Shown here: positions 50,669 through 59,527 of the stretch, one piece after another
Position numbering within the stretch: the first letter of the stretch is position 1
Layout: each line of letters opens with the position of its first letter
Origin: Maribacter arenosus
GTDB taxonomy: Bacteria; Bacteroidota; Bacteroidia; Flavobacteriales; Flavobacteriaceae
Reading direction: 5' to 3'
DNA length: 64,000 nt
NCBI RefSeq assembly: GCF_014610845.1
Contig: NZ_JABTCG010000001.1
Coordinates: forward strand, 186,001 to 250,000
Program-made: the position numbers and the translations under genes
Notes under the pieces: model-generated
The model's input: the letters and a program-made list of their open reading frames with translations, nothing else
What the model was told of the DNA's origin: nothing
Database searches by the model: none

Positions 50669-51229
50669 ATGAAAACCGAGTTATTATCCGATAACTGGTA
50701 TACATTGAATAAAATCACATTTGACTACCAAAAAGAAGATGGAAGTTGGGAAACGCAAGTACGAGAGGCTTATGATAGGGGTAATGGGGCAGCGATTCTT
50801 CTCTATAATAAAAATAAAGGAAATGTTGTGTTAACCCGACAATTTCGAATGCCGACCTATATTAATGGCAATGAGGACGGCATGATGATCGAAGTTTGTG
50901 CTGGTCTACTGGATGGGGACCATCCTGAGGAATGCATTAAAAAAGAGGTGGAGGAAGAAACGGGCTACTTGGTTGACAACGTCAAAAAGATATTCCAGAT
51001 TTATATGTCTCCCGGATCCGTTACCGAAATACTATATCTCTTCGTGGCCAAGTATGAAGATAAGATGAAGGTAAGCGAAGGTGGGGGTGCAGAGGAAGAA
51101 AGTGAAAACATCGAAGTTCTTGAACTTTCATTTGAACGGGCTTTGAAAATGATCAAATCTGGCGAAATTAAGGATGCCAAGACGATTATTTTATTGCAAT
51201 ATGCAGCCCTAGAGGGGTTGCTCAATTAG
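50669..51229 (+). CDS. Nudix hydrolase (GDP-mannose/ADP-ribose type)
   Basis: 186 residues from ATG 50669 (a TTG 24 nt upstream is in frame but unlikely). It hydrolyses nucleoside diphosphates linked to another moiety. The Nudix box G-x5-E-x7-REUxEExGU appears as GLLDGDHPEECIKKEVEEETGY with Lys in place of the Arg of REU. Residues ELLSDNWYTLNKITFDY at the N-terminus are typical of NudK-type GDP-mannose pyrophosphatases. Single gene; housecleaning or GDP-mannose turnover is likely. Confidence 0.85.
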   Translation: MKTELLSDNWYTLNKITFDYQKEDGSWETQVREAYDRGNGAAILLYNKNKGNVVLTRQFRMPTYINGNEDGMMIEVCAGLLDGDHPEECIKKEVEEETGYLVDNVKKIFQIYMSPGSVTEILYLFVAKYEDKMKVSEGGGAEEESENIEVLELSFERALKMIKSGEIKDAKTIILLQYAALEGLLN

Positions 51230-51285
51230 CGTCATGGCATCATCGTACTGTGATTACAAAGATGTCACTCCGTGTCATGACAATT

Positions 51286-52554
51286 TCAATAGGAATCCCG
51301 TATTTCCTCGAAAATGGTCTGCATGCGTTGTTTGATTTGGGAGGGGTTTTCCATAAAATGATTGTTCATAAAACTAAAAATCAAAATTTTACCCGATTTT
51401 GTCAATAAGTAACCACTTAAACAATGATTGTTACTTAAGCTTCCTGTTTTTGCATAAAGATAGGGTTCTGGATTACCTGAATACCAATCTTCCAGTGTAC
51501 CCGAGACACCTCCGATAGGAAAAAACTGAAACAATCGTTCTTTTGGAATTTCAACATAGAGCTTATATAAAACATGTACCATCGACTCTGGGGTAAACAA
51601 ATTATATCGCGAAAGGCCAGACCCATCTACCCATCTTGGCGGTTGTTTTAAATCGGACAAGTGATTATCAAGTACAAACCGACGCGCATTTGCACTATTC
51701 AAGGAATCGGAGAGGGTAGAGGAAGCCAAAAATAATAGTTGTTCGGCGAGGAAATTATCACTCACTTCCATCATTCTTTTGTAGATGGTATCCGAGGGTA
51801 TGCCATATAAGACCTTGAGGCTGTCAACAGGTATTTTATTGGTGCGATGTATTTTCCTTTGCAGGGATTTTTCCAATAATTCCTTGGTAAGACTACTGTC
51901 TACGATAAATGGAATTTCCAGGGTGTCCTTTTTTGAAGTATCAAAATAAAAACGATTCTTATTTTTATCACGATTTAAGGCATAAGAGATGGGAATAATG
52001 CTGTCCTTGAAATATTCCGGATGCACTTTTAGGGTATCGCCATTTTCAATGGTCAGAACATTTCCATAAAGTGGAAAACCGTTGCGCTCAGGGGAATAGT
52101 AATATTGATAATCGTCCCAGGACCAGCCTGGACCAAGCTTTTCATCCTTAAAGTTATTCGTATAGAGTGCAATATTGGCATATTTTTTTATAAAATGGAG
52201 AGCGGTACTATCCTTTAGGTAAGGATGTAAAGTAGAAGGGTCGCCAGTACCCTGGATATACAGGGTGTCTCCTGTAAATGAATATTTGAGCGTGGGAATA
52301 CGGTCGGGCAACAACTTCAATGCTGTATAAAGGGTAAATATCTTGGTGTTACTGGCGGGGATAAAATATTTAGAGCTATTACTTTTGTATAAAGTATCCT
52401 TGGTTGCTGCATCAATCAATAAAATTCCGGTAAACTGATTTTTGTAGAAAGCGGTTTCGATTCGGGCATCAATTTTCTTGGCTAGATGTCTTCGAGCACT
52501 GGAACATCCTGTAAATAAGAAAGTTAGTAAAAGTAAAACAACGATTTTTTTCAT
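51286..52554 (-). CDS. dacB: D-alanyl-D-alanine carboxypeptidase (PBP4/S13), lipoprotein
   Basis: 422 residues. Lipobox FLFTGCSS (Cys17). Penicillin-binding catalytic motifs: SxxK as SNTK (Ser68, Lys71), SxN as SDN in MEVSDNFLAEQL, and KTG in YAKTGSLSNN near the C-terminus. It trims the terminal D-Ala of peptidoglycan stem peptides and may be an endopeptidase as well. It is somewhat shorter than E. coli PBP4, lacking much of the inserted domain. Divergent from the small gene at 52702. Confidence 0.92.
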   Translation of the reverse strand: MKKIVVLLLLTFLFTGCSSARRHLAKKIDARIETAFYKNQFTGILLIDAATKDTLYKSNSSKYFIPASNTKIFTLYTALKLLPDRIPTLKYSFTGDTLYIQGTGDPSTLHPYLKDSTALHFIKKYANIALYTNNFKDEKLGPGWSWDDYQYYYSPERNGFPLYGNVLTIENGDTLKVHPEYFKDSIIPISYALNRDKNKNRFYFDTSKKDTLEIPFIVDSSLTKELLEKSLQRKIHRTNKIPVDSLKVLYGIPSDTIYKRMMEVSDNFLAEQLLFLASSTLSDSLNSANARRFVLDNHLSDLKQPPRWVDGSGLSRYNLFTPESMVHVLYKLYVEIPKERLFQFFPIGGVSGTLEDWYSGNPEPYLYAKTGSLSNNHCLSGYLLTKSGKILIFSFMNNHFMENPSQIKQRMQTIFEEIRDSY

Positions 52555-52659
52555 AAATTCAACTTGAAAATTACCAATTTCTTTATTCCTTTGCTATTTT
52601 AACAACAAATTATTGAATATTTAACGATAGATGGACAATATTTTTTCTGCATTTTTAGT

Positions 52660-52667
52660 TAACTTTG
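52660..52667 (+). promoter_or_regulatory. Promoter -7 element of the small 65-residue gene
   Basis: TAACTTTG matches TAnnTTTG exactly, 35 bp before the ATG. No clear -33 TTG is seen. Confidence 0.5.
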
Positions 52668-52701
52668 ATAATACAACAACTAATTAAAACATTTTTGGGA
52701 T

Positions 52702-52899
52702 ATGGCTAGAGCTATGCTTGAGTACACCAAAACGGTACTTAAAAAAGTTAGTTTTGACACAAAGCTCTTTTGTAAGGAGCTTAAAAAGGCAGTACAAAGA
52801 CTACTGCCGGCCGAAATAGAAGAACTGAAGTACTGGGTATTACAGTTTATTACCGATAAGCCGCAACTACAAGAAAGTCTTGTTTATTTAAAAGCCTAA
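52702..52899 (+). CDS. Small conserved-looking protein of unknown function
   Basis: 65 residues, basic, mainly helical: MLEYTKTVLKKVSFDTKLF, FCKELKKAVQRLLPAEIEELKYW and a C-terminal QFITDKPQLQESLVYLKA. It has its own exact -7 element and a strong terminator, which supports a real, highly expressed gene. I have the impression of similar short proteins in flavobacterial genomes but cannot confirm this. No domain or function recognised. Confidence 0.75.
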   Translation: MARAMLEYTKTVLKKVSFDTKLFCKELKKAVQRLLPAEIEELKYWVLQFITDKPQLQESLVYLKA

Positions 52900-52904
52900 T
52901 ATAG

Positions 52905-52930
52905 AACCACTCGAAAGAGTGGTTTTTTTT
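52905..52930 (+). terminator. Rho-independent terminator after the small gene
   Basis: AACCACTC (52905-52912), GAAA loop, GAGTGGTT (52917-52924) and a run of eight T. A GNRA-type loop makes it very stable. Confidence 0.88.
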
Positions 52931-53004
52931 GATACCATAGGCCAGAATCACAATTGTCCCGTATATTATTTCATATCCGGTGCATAATCTGTTGTACATT
53001 GTAA

Positions 53005-53400
53005 ATGAAGTATATTCTCCCATTTTTGTTCCTACTCCTTTTTGGCTGTGCTGATGATGATTTGATAGACAAGGAAATCAATCACGATATTATAGGAATG
53101 TGGCAATTGGAAGCTACCAAAATCAGCCCAGGTGGAATTGTGGATTGGACCTTATTGGATAATGGGGAAGTCTACGATTTCAGGAATGATGGTACCTTTG
53201 AACTATCAAAGTGGGAAGGATGTAAATCCCCTGTTTTAGGTACATTTGCGGTAACCGAGGAAAGGCTCTATTTGAGATTCTCCTGTAATTCCGAGCTCAT
53301 CGAACCCATTTACCGCATATCTTTTGATGGTAAAAAACTGATATTGGGATTTATAGGTTGCATCGAGGAATGCTCCTATCGTTTTAAACCTTTGAATTGA
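53005..53400 (+). CDS. Small lipoprotein, lipocalin-like
   Basis: 131 residues with a lipobox (LFLLLFGCADD, Cys15). The mature part, IIGMWQLEATKISPGG ... FDGKKLILGFIGCIEECSYRFKPL, looks like an eight-stranded lipocalin-like barrel of the DUF5004 or META kind common in Bacteroidota. Two extra Cys (in GCIEEC) could form a disulfide. It abuts the convergent oxyR gene end. No function known. Confidence 0.7.
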   Translation: MKYILPFLFLLLFGCADDDLIDKEINHDIIGMWQLEATKISPGGIVDWTLLDNGEVYDFRNDGTFELSKWEGCKSPVLGTFAVTEERLYLRFSCNSELIEPIYRISFDGKKLILGFIGCIEECSYRFKPLN

Positions 53401-54342
53401 TTACTGTTTGCTGATCGGACTAATGATCTTCACGTCCTGAAAGGCTATGGCTCCTCTTACAATTCCTGAAATCACGTCTTTCAACGCTTCGGTAATCTGA
53501 ATTTTCAACTCACTCTTATGGTAGATCAAACTTACTTCGCGGGCCGGTGAAGGTGGGTTGAAATGTTTGAGGTATTTCTTTTTGTTTTCGTCCAATTCAA
53601 GTGTATTCAGAAAAGGCAATAAGGTCATGCCAAGGCCTTCATTCGATAAATTTATCAAGGTCTCAAAACTACCGCTCTGTAATTGAAAATGTTCTTCCCC
53701 ATAATTTTTGGTGGAGTTGCATATGTTTATTACCCCATCCCTAAAACAATGTCCATCTTTCAAAAGCAGTATATCCGTTATATCCAAATCACCCGGGTCA
53801 AGATGGGAAGCACCTGACAATCTATGGTTTGTGGGAACATAGCCAACAAAGGGCTCATAGTATAGAGGTCGTTCCTTTATAAATTCAATTTCCAAGGGCG
53901 TGGCGGCTATTCCTGCATCTAAATGCCCGTCTTGGATATTTCGAATAAGATTTTCCGTGTTTTGTTCCTTAATGATCAGATTCACCTTAGGGTATTTCCT
54001 TATAAACGTTTTTAGGAACATGGGTAAAAGCGTCGGCATAATCGTGGGTATTATACCTAAGGTATAGTCGCCCCCAATAAAGCCTTTTTCCTGATCTACG
54101 ATATCCTTGATCCTTTCCGCCTCATTTACAATATTCTTTGCCTGTGCCACAATTTTTTTTCCGACTTCCGTAATGGCGATCGGTTTTTTGCTACGGTCGA
54201 AAATCAAGATATCCAATTCATCTTCAAGTTTTTGGACTTGCATGCTTAAGGTAGGCTGAGTAACAAAGCTTTTTTGGGCGGCCTGGGTAAAGTTTTTATG
54301 TTCGGCAACAGCTAAAACATACTGTAATTGGGTAATGGTCAT
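53401..54342 (-). CDS. oxyR: Peroxide-sensing LysR-type regulator OxyR
   Basis: 313 residues. Winged helix-turn-helix at 1-60 (FTQAAQKSFVTQPTLSMQVQKLE) and a LysR effector domain. The redox pair is exactly at E. coli numbering: Cys199 in LKDGHCFRDG and Cys208 in INICNS, nine residues apart, with the HCxRD motif. This identifies OxyR. Divergent from dps, its classical target, over 99 bp holding a 27-bp inverted repeat. It likely activates dps and represses itself. Confidence 0.95.
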   Translation of the reverse strand: MTITQLQYVLAVAEHKNFTQAAQKSFVTQPTLSMQVQKLEDELDILIFDRSKKPIAITEVGKKIVAQAKNIVNEAERIKDIVDQEKGFIGGDYTLGIIPTIMPTLLPMFLKTFIRKYPKVNLIIKEQNTENLIRNIQDGHLDAGIAATPLEIEFIKERPLYYEPFVGYVPTNHRLSGASHLDPGDLDITDILLLKDGHCFRDGVINICNSTKNYGEEHFQLQSGSFETLINLSNEGLGMTLLPFLNTLELDENKKKYLKHFNPPSPAREVSLIYHKSELKIQITEALKDVISGIVRGAIAFQDVKIISPISKQ

Positions 54343-54345
54343 GGA

Positions 54346-54372
54346 TTATAATTTCAGTCTATAAAATTATAA
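54346..54372. promoter_or_regulatory. Inverted repeat, candidate OxyR operator between oxyR and dps
   Basis: TTATAATTT (54346-54354) and AAATTATAA (54364-54372) form a perfect 9-bp inverted repeat with 9-nt spacer, centred about 17 bp upstream of the oxyR start. LysR-type regulators bind such dyads in oxyR promoters; a matching -7 element TAACTTTA for dps lies at 54415-54422. OxyR binding is inference. Confidence 0.55.
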
Positions 54373-54414
54373 AAACTAACGATTAAAACTAGCCTCATGA
54401 GCTTTTATATTATC

Positions 54415-54422
54415 TAACTTTA
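54415..54422 (+). promoter_or_regulatory. Candidate -7 promoter element of dps
   Basis: TAACTTTA fits the TAnnTTTG consensus with one change, 20 bp before the dps start codon. The OxyR-type dyad lies about 50-60 bp further upstream, a good distance for activation. Confidence 0.45.
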
Positions 54423-54441
54423 TCTAAATAAAACAAATATT

Positions 54442-54921
54442 ATGTCATATAACAGTATAGGATTAAGTGCCGAAAAATCATTGGCCTTAAGCAACGATTT
54501 AAATGAGTTATTAGCCAATTTTCAACGATATTATCAAAATTTAAGGGGAATTCATTGGAATATTAAGGGGAAACGTTTTTTTGACCTTCATGTAAAATTT
54601 GAAGAGCTGTACACCGATGCGAATATAAAGGTTGATGAGATCGCTGAACGCATCCTTACTTTGGGTGGGGTACCCCTTCATACGTTCGAAGATTATATTG
54701 AGAATTCGAATGTTCCCGTAGGTAAGAACATTACCAAAGATGAAGATGCCATTCGTTTGATCGTTGATTCATTGACCCAATTATTGCTTATTGAACGGGG
54801 TATTTTGAACACTGCCGACGAGGCCGATGATGAAGGAACCAATTCCATGATGAGTGATTTTATTACGGAACAGGAGAAAACAGTTTGGATGATGAAAGCG
54901 TGGTTGGCAGAAGATATTTAG
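54442..54921 (+). CDS. dps: Dps-family ferritin-like DNA-protection protein
   Basis: 159 residues. It forms dodecameric shells that oxidise and store iron, using peroxide, and may bind DNA. Ferroxidase residues are intact: GIHWNIKGKRFFDLHVKFEELYTDA gives the His, Asp and Glu positions of the interface site, and VDEIAERILTLGG follows. The N-terminus SYNSIGLSAEKSLAL is short, with few Lys, so DNA binding may be weak. Divergent from oxyR; followed by a strong terminator. Confidence 0.95.
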   Translation: MSYNSIGLSAEKSLALSNDLNELLANFQRYYQNLRGIHWNIKGKRFFDLHVKFEELYTDANIKVDEIAERILTLGGVPLHTFEDYIENSNVPVGKNITKDEDAIRLIVDSLTQLLLIERGILNTADEADDEGTNSMMSDFITEQEKTVWMMKAWLAEDI

Positions 54922-54941
54922 AATCCAAGAATTATTTTATC

Positions 54942-54973
54942 AAAAAAAGGCTTCCTTTAAGGAAGCCTTTTTC
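54942..54973 (+). terminator. Rho-independent terminator after dps
   Basis: AAAAAGGCTTCCT pairs with AGGAAGCCTTTTT with a TTA loop and flanking A and T runs. It ends the dps transcript. Confidence 0.88.
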
Positions 54974-55164
54974 GATTTTGATAAATGGCAATACTTTAGA
55001 ATCGAATATTGAATTCGAGATTTTAACCCGCTAGGTTCAGCACATACATTTGGTACTATTCTCATCATGCAACAGTTCGGCACTATAAAACTACAACTGG
55101 GAAAATTGTATTGGCACAAGTCATTGAGGGATAACACTTTTGTTTTATCAAAAAATGAAATGTC

Positions 55165-57327
55165 ATGCTTAAACCATTATTCGTATCGATCACTTGTCTA
55201 TGCTCAGGTTTACTTATAGCCCAAACGACCATTTCGGGCACGGTCACGGACGATAAGGACAATCCGATCATGGGAGCCAATGTTTTTCTTGAAGGCACCT
55301 ATGACGGGGCCTCTAGTGATGTACAGGGAAATTTCGCATTTCAAACTTCGGAAAAGGGTACCCAAACTTTAGTGGTTTCCATGATTTCTTATGAAACACA
55401 TTATGAAGTGGGTGATGTTTCCTTGTTTAAAGATCTAACCATTAATATTAAAGAAACCATTAATCAATTGAAAGGAGTTACGCTAACGGCGGGTTCTTTT
55501 TCGGCTGGGGATAATTCCAAAGTGTCTGTCTTGAAGCCCCTGGATATCGTTACCACAGCCGGTGCCGCAGGTGATTTCGTGGCTGCACTGCAAACCTTGC
55601 CGGGTACATCAACGGTCAACGAGGACGGGAGGCTCTTCGTACGGGGAGGAACTGCTGGGGAGACGCAGGTATTTATAGATGGTCTAAGGGTCTTTCAACC
55701 TTTTAATGCCACGGTTAATAATATCCCAACAAGGGGTAGGTTCTCCCCCTTTTTATTTAAAGGGATAACCTTTAGTACAGGTGGGTATTCAGCAGAATAT
55801 GGTCAAGCCCTATCAAGTGTTTTGCTATTGAATACCACCGATGTTCCAGACCAGGAAAAGACCGATATCTCGGTGATGTCCGTTGGGGGCGGTGTTGGTC
55901 ATACCGAAATATGGGGAAATGAATCCCTAAGTATAAATACATCGTACTTCAATTTAGCGCCTTATCAGTCCTTAGTGCCGTCAAATCAGGATGTTCGATG
56001 GCGAAAGCCTTATGAATCGATCGCAGGGGAAGCCGTTTTTAGAAGTAAGGGAGAGAACAATATTTTCAAATTGTATAGTGGTTTTAACCTTAGTTCTATG
56101 GATATCGATCAAGAAGATATCAATTATAACGATTTGGTTCGATTTCGATTGAAAAACAATAATCTATATGTCAATTCGAACTACAAACATTTTCTGGCGA
56201 ATGAGTGGACGTTGGCCACGGGAGCAAGTATTTCCATGGATAAAAACAAGTTGTTTATCCTGTCGGATAAATTGGAAACCCACGAATTTGGGGGTCATCT
56301 CAAACTTAAAATGAAGAAGAATTTCAGTAGCCGTTTTCAATTGAATTTTGGGGCAGAGTATTTTAAATCATCTTATGACGATAGGTATACAGAAGCAAAC
56401 GGACTCGATTATATAAGTGAATACAAAAATAATCTGATAGCTGGCTTTACAGAAGCGGATGTTTTTTTCAGTAATCGGTTTGCGATGAAAGTGGGGGCAA
56501 GGGGTGAACGTTCGGATTTAAATCAAACCTATAATTTTGCCCCTCGGGTATCCTTGGCATACAAGAGTAGTGATAATGGACAGTTTTCTTTAGCCTATGG
56601 GAATTTTTATCAAGACCCTTCCATTTCTTACACAAAGTTCGACAATGAACTCCGTGCTGAAAAATCATCCCATTACATATTGAATTATCAGTATACCGGA
56701 GATGGAAAAACGTTTAGGGCAGAGGGGTATTACAAGGGTTATTCGAATTTGGTGAAATTTGATAGCGACGGGCCCCGTTTCGATTCCAACTACGATAATT
56801 CAGGAAATGGTTATGCCACGGGATTGGATGTTTTTTGGAGGGATAACAAGAACATCAAAAACCTGGACTATTGGATCTCCTATTCCTATCTCGATACAAA
56901 ACGGGATTATTTGAACTTCGAAGCAAAGGCGACACCCAATTTCGCACCCAATCACAATTTTTCTCTAGTTACCAAATATTGGGTAAACGATTGGCGTTCA
57001 CAAGTCGGTTTTTCCTACACCCATGCCTCTGGAAGGCCTTATGACAATCCGAATACCAAAAGATTTTTAGCAGAAAAAACAAAGTCATACAATAACCTTA
57101 GCATCAATTGGGCATATCTGATTTCGCCCCAAAAGATATTATACTGTTCAGTGACCAATGTATTGGGTTTTAATAATGTAAATGGGTATCAATATGCAGA
57201 TGTCCCAAATACCAATGGGGTTTTTAATAGAAGAACGATCCGCCCTTCGGCAGATACCTTTTTCTTTATCGGTTTCTTTTGGACGATTAGCACGGATAAA
57301 ACCAGTAACCAGCTGGATAATCTTTAA
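55165..57327 (+). CDS. TonB-dependent receptor with carboxypeptidase-regulatory-like domain
   Basis: 720 residues, shorter than the receptor at 3378. Signal peptide (about 1-20, ending LLIAQ), CarboxypepD_reg-like domain (TTISGTVTDDKDNPIMGANVFLEG), plug domain with LKGVTLTAGSF and GTAGETQVFIDGLRVFQPF, and a 22-strand-type barrel. No SusD gene beside it. Substrate unknown; iron or cobalamin complexes and small oligosaccharides are all possible. Monocistronic. Confidence 0.92.
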   Translation: MLKPLFVSITCLCSGLLIAQTTISGTVTDDKDNPIMGANVFLEGTYDGASSDVQGNFAFQTSEKGTQTLVVSMISYETHYEVGDVSLFKDLTINIKETINQLKGVTLTAGSFSAGDNSKVSVLKPLDIVTTAGAAGDFVAALQTLPGTSTVNEDGRLFVRGGTAGETQVFIDGLRVFQPFNATVNNIPTRGRFSPFLFKGITFSTGGYSAEYGQALSSVLLLNTTDVPDQEKTDISVMSVGGGVGHTEIWGNESLSINTSYFNLAPYQSLVPSNQDVRWRKPYESIAGEAVFRSKGENNIFKLYSGFNLSSMDIDQEDINYNDLVRFRLKNNNLYVNSNYKHFLANEWTLATGASISMDKNKLFILSDKLETHEFGGHLKLKMKKNFSSRFQLNFGAEYFKSSYDDRYTEANGLDYISEYKNNLIAGFTEADVFFSNRFAMKVGARGERSDLNQTYNFAPRVSLAYKSSDNGQFSLAYGNFYQDPSISYTKFDNELRAEKSSHYILNYQYTGDGKTFRAEGYYKGYSNLVKFDSDGPRFDSNYDNSGNGYATGLDVFWRDNKNIKNLDYWISYSYLDTKRDYLNFEAKATPNFAPNHNFSLVTKYWVNDWRSQVGFSYTHASGRPYDNPNTKRFLAEKTKSYNNLSINWAYLISPQKILYCSVTNVLGFNNVNGYQYADVPNTNGVFNRRTIRPSADTFFFIGFFWTISTDKTSNQLDNL

Positions 57328-57414
57328 CCAGCTTTATGCTTTAGATATCGGTTTTTTCCCTCTCAAACAAGTTGAATGATGCAAAAGGGAGCTTTAGTAG
57401 CGATTGGTTTTGGA

Positions 57415-57837
57415 TTATTGTTGCATTTTAAGATAATAGTCTGTTGAATGCTTGCCAGAACCAAAGAATACGAAAAATAGACAAACGATTAAGGCTACCG
57501 ATGCGAGTATTAGGTTGCTCATATTCATTTCCCCTAAGAAATTTACCAGTATTGCCCCAATCAAAATGGGTATTTGCGCTATTACGGCCCAACGTGTCAA
57601 TAAACCGATTACGATCAAAAAACCACCCACAAAATGGGCAGGAGCCACATAATGAATGATCAGCATGCCTCCTGGCATATTTTCAAATGGTTTTATTACT
57701 TCCGCCATTTGGGCATGGTTCGACATAAAATCGATTCCTTTGGCGAAAAGAAAGATGCCAAGGGCAACCCTAATCAAATCTATAAGATAGTACGAATGGG
57801 CATTTGCCCATTTATTCAGTGTTTTTACAGTTCCCAT
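57415..57837 (-). CDS. DoxX-family membrane protein
   Basis: 140 residues, four transmembrane helices. YYLIDLIRVALGIFLFAKGIDFM and HYVAPAHFVGGFLIVIGLLTRWA are the DoxX signature regions. Members are linked to redox or thiosulfate metabolism in other organisms, but the function here is unknown. Single gene convergent with the TonB receptor. Confidence 0.85.
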   Translation of the reverse strand: MGTVKTLNKWANAHSYYLIDLIRVALGIFLFAKGIDFMSNHAQMAEVIKPFENMPGGMLIIHYVAPAHFVGGFLIVIGLLTRWAVIAQIPILIGAILVNFLGEMNMSNLILASVALIVCLFFVFFGSGKHSTDYYLKMQQ

Positions 57838-58001
57838 AGCGATTATATTTTAGTGGACACTATAAGTTACTGATATTTAGGTAAATATAAAATATATTTT
57901 TATGAATTTTTTTCGATTCAATATTTTTATCGAATTAATATTCTATAATAGAGGTCTGAAGAAAACAATTCAGGTGTTGGCTTTCGCTTATCCGAATATA
58001 C

Positions 58002-59345
58002 CTATTTACCGATAGGCGCATTTTTAACTTCGTTATCCTGAACTATCAAACATAACAATCCGGCCAAGAACATAGATACACCACCGATAATCATGGCATA
58101 AATAGCATCGTTTTGAAAAAACGACTTCAACATAAAGCCCAATATTCCAGCAGCCACGATCTGTGGGATGACAATAAAGAAATTGAATACACCCATATAA
58201 TACCCCATTTTATTGGCAGGCAGAATACTGGAAAGCATGGCATAGGGCATTGAAAGTATACTCGCCCATGCAATACCAACCCCTATCATTGAAACCAAAA
58301 GCATATTGGGGTCGGTAATGAAGAAAATGGAAATGAGACCAATGCCTCCCATGAACAAAGCCATTAAATGGGTCATTCGTCTGCTCGTTCTTTTGGCTAT
58401 GACCGGAAGTAGAAAAGCCACTATGGCCGCAATACCATTATAGATGGCAAAACAGATGCCCACCCAGTCCGCACCTTCATTGTAAAGTGCCGAAGTGGTA
58501 TCAGAAGTGCCGTAAACATGGCTTGTAACCGCAGAGGTCGTGTAGATCCACATGGCAAATAGGGCAAACCATGAAAAGAATTGCACAAAGGCCAATTGTA
58601 CCATGGTTTTAGGCATTTTGAAAATACCTACAAATGATTCGGCCAATCCTGTAAAAACTCCCGTTTGTGCATTTTCCAGTTTAAGCTTTTCCAAATCATC
58701 TGGGGGGTATTCCTTTGTGTTGAAAACCGTCCACATAACAGCGCAGAAATAAGCAATTCCCCCAATGTAAAATGACCATTTTACTGCATCTGGTATACCA
58801 CCATCCGCTGCGATATTGGAAACACCAAACCAATTAGTCATTATATAGGGTAGGGCAGATGCGATTACGGCGCCTATGCCAATAAAGAAGCTCTGCATGG
58901 CAAAACCGCTGGTTCGTTGTTCATTGGGTAACATATCACCGACAAAAGCCCTGAAAGGTTCCATGCTAATATTGATGGAGGCATCCATTAACCAAAGCAT
59001 AATGACTGCCATCCACAATGCAGTTGAATTGGGCATGGCGAATAAGGCTATAGTTGCCAAAATGGCCCCAATGGCAAAGAAGGGTCTTCTACGGCCCCAT
59101 TTTTTATGCCAAGTTCGATCGCTATAATATCCGATGATGGGTTGTACCAAAAGCCCTGTAACTGGTGCCGCAAGCCATAAGATAGGAAGTTCGTCCTTGG
59201 AAGCCCCTAGGGTCTCGAAAATTCGACTCACATTAGCATTTTGTAGTGCAAAGCCAAATTGGATACCGAGAAAGCCGAAACTCATGTTCCAGATTTGCCA
59301 AAATGATAATCGAGGTTTTTGAGAGCCTATAGAAATTTGAGTCAT
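58002..59345 (-). CDS. MFS transporter, SLC45-like (sucrose/maltose type)
   Basis: 447 residues, 12 helices. The N-terminal IWNMSFGFLGIQFGFALQNANVSRIF and SDRTWHKKWGRRRPFFAIGAI (the RRxRPF loop) mark the GPH/SLC45 sucrose-proton symporter-like branch. It is preceded by the gene of an exported TIM-barrel protein about 180 bp upstream on the same strand, suggesting a sugar or sugar acid uptake unit. Substrate not proven. Confidence 0.85.
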   Translation of the reverse strand: MTQISIGSQKPRLSFWQIWNMSFGFLGIQFGFALQNANVSRIFETLGASKDELPILWLAAPVTGLLVQPIIGYYSDRTWHKKWGRRRPFFAIGAILATIALFAMPNSTALWMAVIMLWLMDASINISMEPFRAFVGDMLPNEQRTSGFAMQSFFIGIGAVIASALPYIMTNWFGVSNIAADGGIPDAVKWSFYIGGIAYFCAVMWTVFNTKEYPPDDLEKLKLENAQTGVFTGLAESFVGIFKMPKTMVQLAFVQFFSWFALFAMWIYTTSAVTSHVYGTSDTTSALYNEGADWVGICFAIYNGIAAIVAFLLPVIAKRTSRRMTHLMALFMGGIGLISIFFITDPNMLLVSMIGVGIAWASILSMPYAMLSSILPANKMGYYMGVFNFFIVIPQIVAAGILGFMLKSFFQNDAIYAMIIGGVSMFLAGLLCLIVQDNEVKNAPIGK

Positions 59346-59527
59346 GTGGTTGGTTTTTTGGTTTGTAACTCCTCTTAACTAAAATTAGTCAATTTTTATA
59401 ATGGGAATTTAAGTAAAAATCATTGTACTGTCCTTTAGAGCAATTAACGGTCATTATTTCTATTTCACGCTTTTTAATCTCGAACAAATCAGTAAACTAC
59501 GATAATATGATTGAGTAATGCCTTTAG

